A DNA stretch of 64,000 bases from Chryseobacterium sp. IHB B 17019 (GTDB taxonomy: Bacteria > Bacteroidota > Bacteroidia > Flavobacteriales > Weeksellaceae), in assembly GCF_001456155.1 (NCBI RefSeq), contig NZ_CP013293.1, positions 2,294,001 through 2,358,000 on the forward strand, written 5' to 3'. Made by a program: the position numbers and the translations under genes. Under the pieces are notes generated by a model. It made no database searches and was not told the origin of the DNA. It worked only from the letters and a program-made list of their open reading frames with translations. This document shows, piece after piece, positions 63,750-64,000 of the stretch (the stretch's first letter is position 1; the number at the start of each line of letters is the position of its first letter).

Positions 63750-64000
63750 TTAGCGTATTTTGATCTCTTTTACTTCTTTTTTATCCAGATTAGTTTTACT
63801 AATAGTAATATTTAATAATCCACCTTTATAATTGGCTTTTATATGGCCTAAACTAATACTAGCAGGTAAACGGAAGCTGCGGGTAAATGAGGAAGCTGAA
63901 AATTCTTTTCTTACATAATTTTCTTTTTCTTCTTTTTTCTCGGCACCGGTTTCGGCACTGATGATCAGTGATCCGTCTTCAACGGATACTTTGAAATCTT
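63750..64000 (-). CDS. Hsp20/alpha-crystallin small heat shock protein, 5' end outside
   Basis: 83 complete codons are visible, reading into the window edge. The C-terminal alpha-crystallin domain shows DFKVSVEDGSLIISAET, RKEFSASSFTRSF and the closing EIKIR tail; the IxI element that docks onto neighbouring subunits is probably IKIR. ATP-independent holdase chaperone of the cytosol. Confidence 0.92.
   Translation of the reverse strand, partial: DFKVSVEDGSLIISAETGAEKKEEKENYVRKEFSASSFTRSFRLPASISLGHIKANYKGGLLNITISKTNLDKKEVKEIKIR

Overview
The window is a contiguous piece of a low-GC (roughly one third G+C) chromosome from a member of the Bacteroidota, class Flavobacteriia, most probably a Chryseobacterium-like organism. 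The evidence is the gliding genes gldB and gldC, two secreted proteins with type IX secretion C-terminal sorting domains, many TonB-dependent receptor and lipoprotein genes, a PafA alkaline phosphatase close to the Elizabethkingia enzyme, a bacteriophytochrome with heme oxygenase, and near-absence of Shine-Dalgarno sequences. No rRNA, tRNA, CRISPR array, prophage or intact insertion sequence is visible.

Layout. 0-10 kb (mostly minus strand): the 3'-truncated HMG-CoA synthase gene, an M1 aminopeptidase / small antitoxin-like / serine hydrolase operon, a RelE/ParE-type toxin-antitoxin pair, thymidylate synthase, a GreA-like coiled-coil protein, an alpha-amylase-family lipoprotein and a pRiA4b ORF-3-like protein. 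10-17.4 kb: a PhoB/PhoR-like two-component system diverges from a TonB-dependent receptor followed by two tandem 387-residue beta-helix lipoproteins. This looks like a surface uptake module, and the regulator carries an unusual Leu in its switch Lys-Pro motif. 17.5-28 kb: HemL, a glucosaminidase with LysM, a PLP enzyme, several small proteins (one a minimal HExxH membrane protein, one a Cys-rich DUF5522 protein), two T9SS-type secreted proteins (one an endonuclease I), the CCC-motif/DUF2752 membrane pair, an old-yellow-enzyme homologue and cytidine deaminase. 28.5-31.7 kb: a cobalamin riboswitch controls a BtuB-like receptor and a BtuG-like beta-propeller lipoprotein. 32-38 kb: CCA-adding enzyme, YrdC-family protein, DinB protein, a frameshifted acetyltransferase and a trans-sulfuration enzyme. 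37.7-42.1 kb: gldC and gldB, an LRR protein, an acetyltransferase, nadE, then a complete membrane-anchored barnase with its barstar inhibitor. 42.1-43.5 kb is a 1.4 kb gene-poor scar with decayed-looking coding fragments.

43.5-49 kb: a membrane-tethered TPR/AraC regulator translationally coupled to a TPR sibling lacking the DNA-binding domain, then a Crp/Fnr regulator and pafA. 49-55.6 kb: a streptothricin-acetyltransferase-like GNAT protein, an S41 peptidase, a TetR/SDR pair whose two promoters share the same 18-bp palindrome, a TPR protein and an alpha/beta hydrolase. 55.7-64 kb: malate dehydrogenase, the bacteriophytochrome/heme oxygenase pair, a nucleoid-associated protein, a histidine phosphatase, a beta-CASP metallo-hydrolase and the end of an Hsp20 gene.

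Intergenic spaces hold several families of short interspersed repeats: a 60-bp element with a CCCCTCC/GGAGGGG core (three copies), a composite hairpin element (two copies), small terminal-inverted-repeat elements with TTTGTG arms, long perfect GC-rich hairpins and low-complexity word repeats. These account for nearly all non-coding stretches longer than 300 bases except the 42-43.5 kb region.
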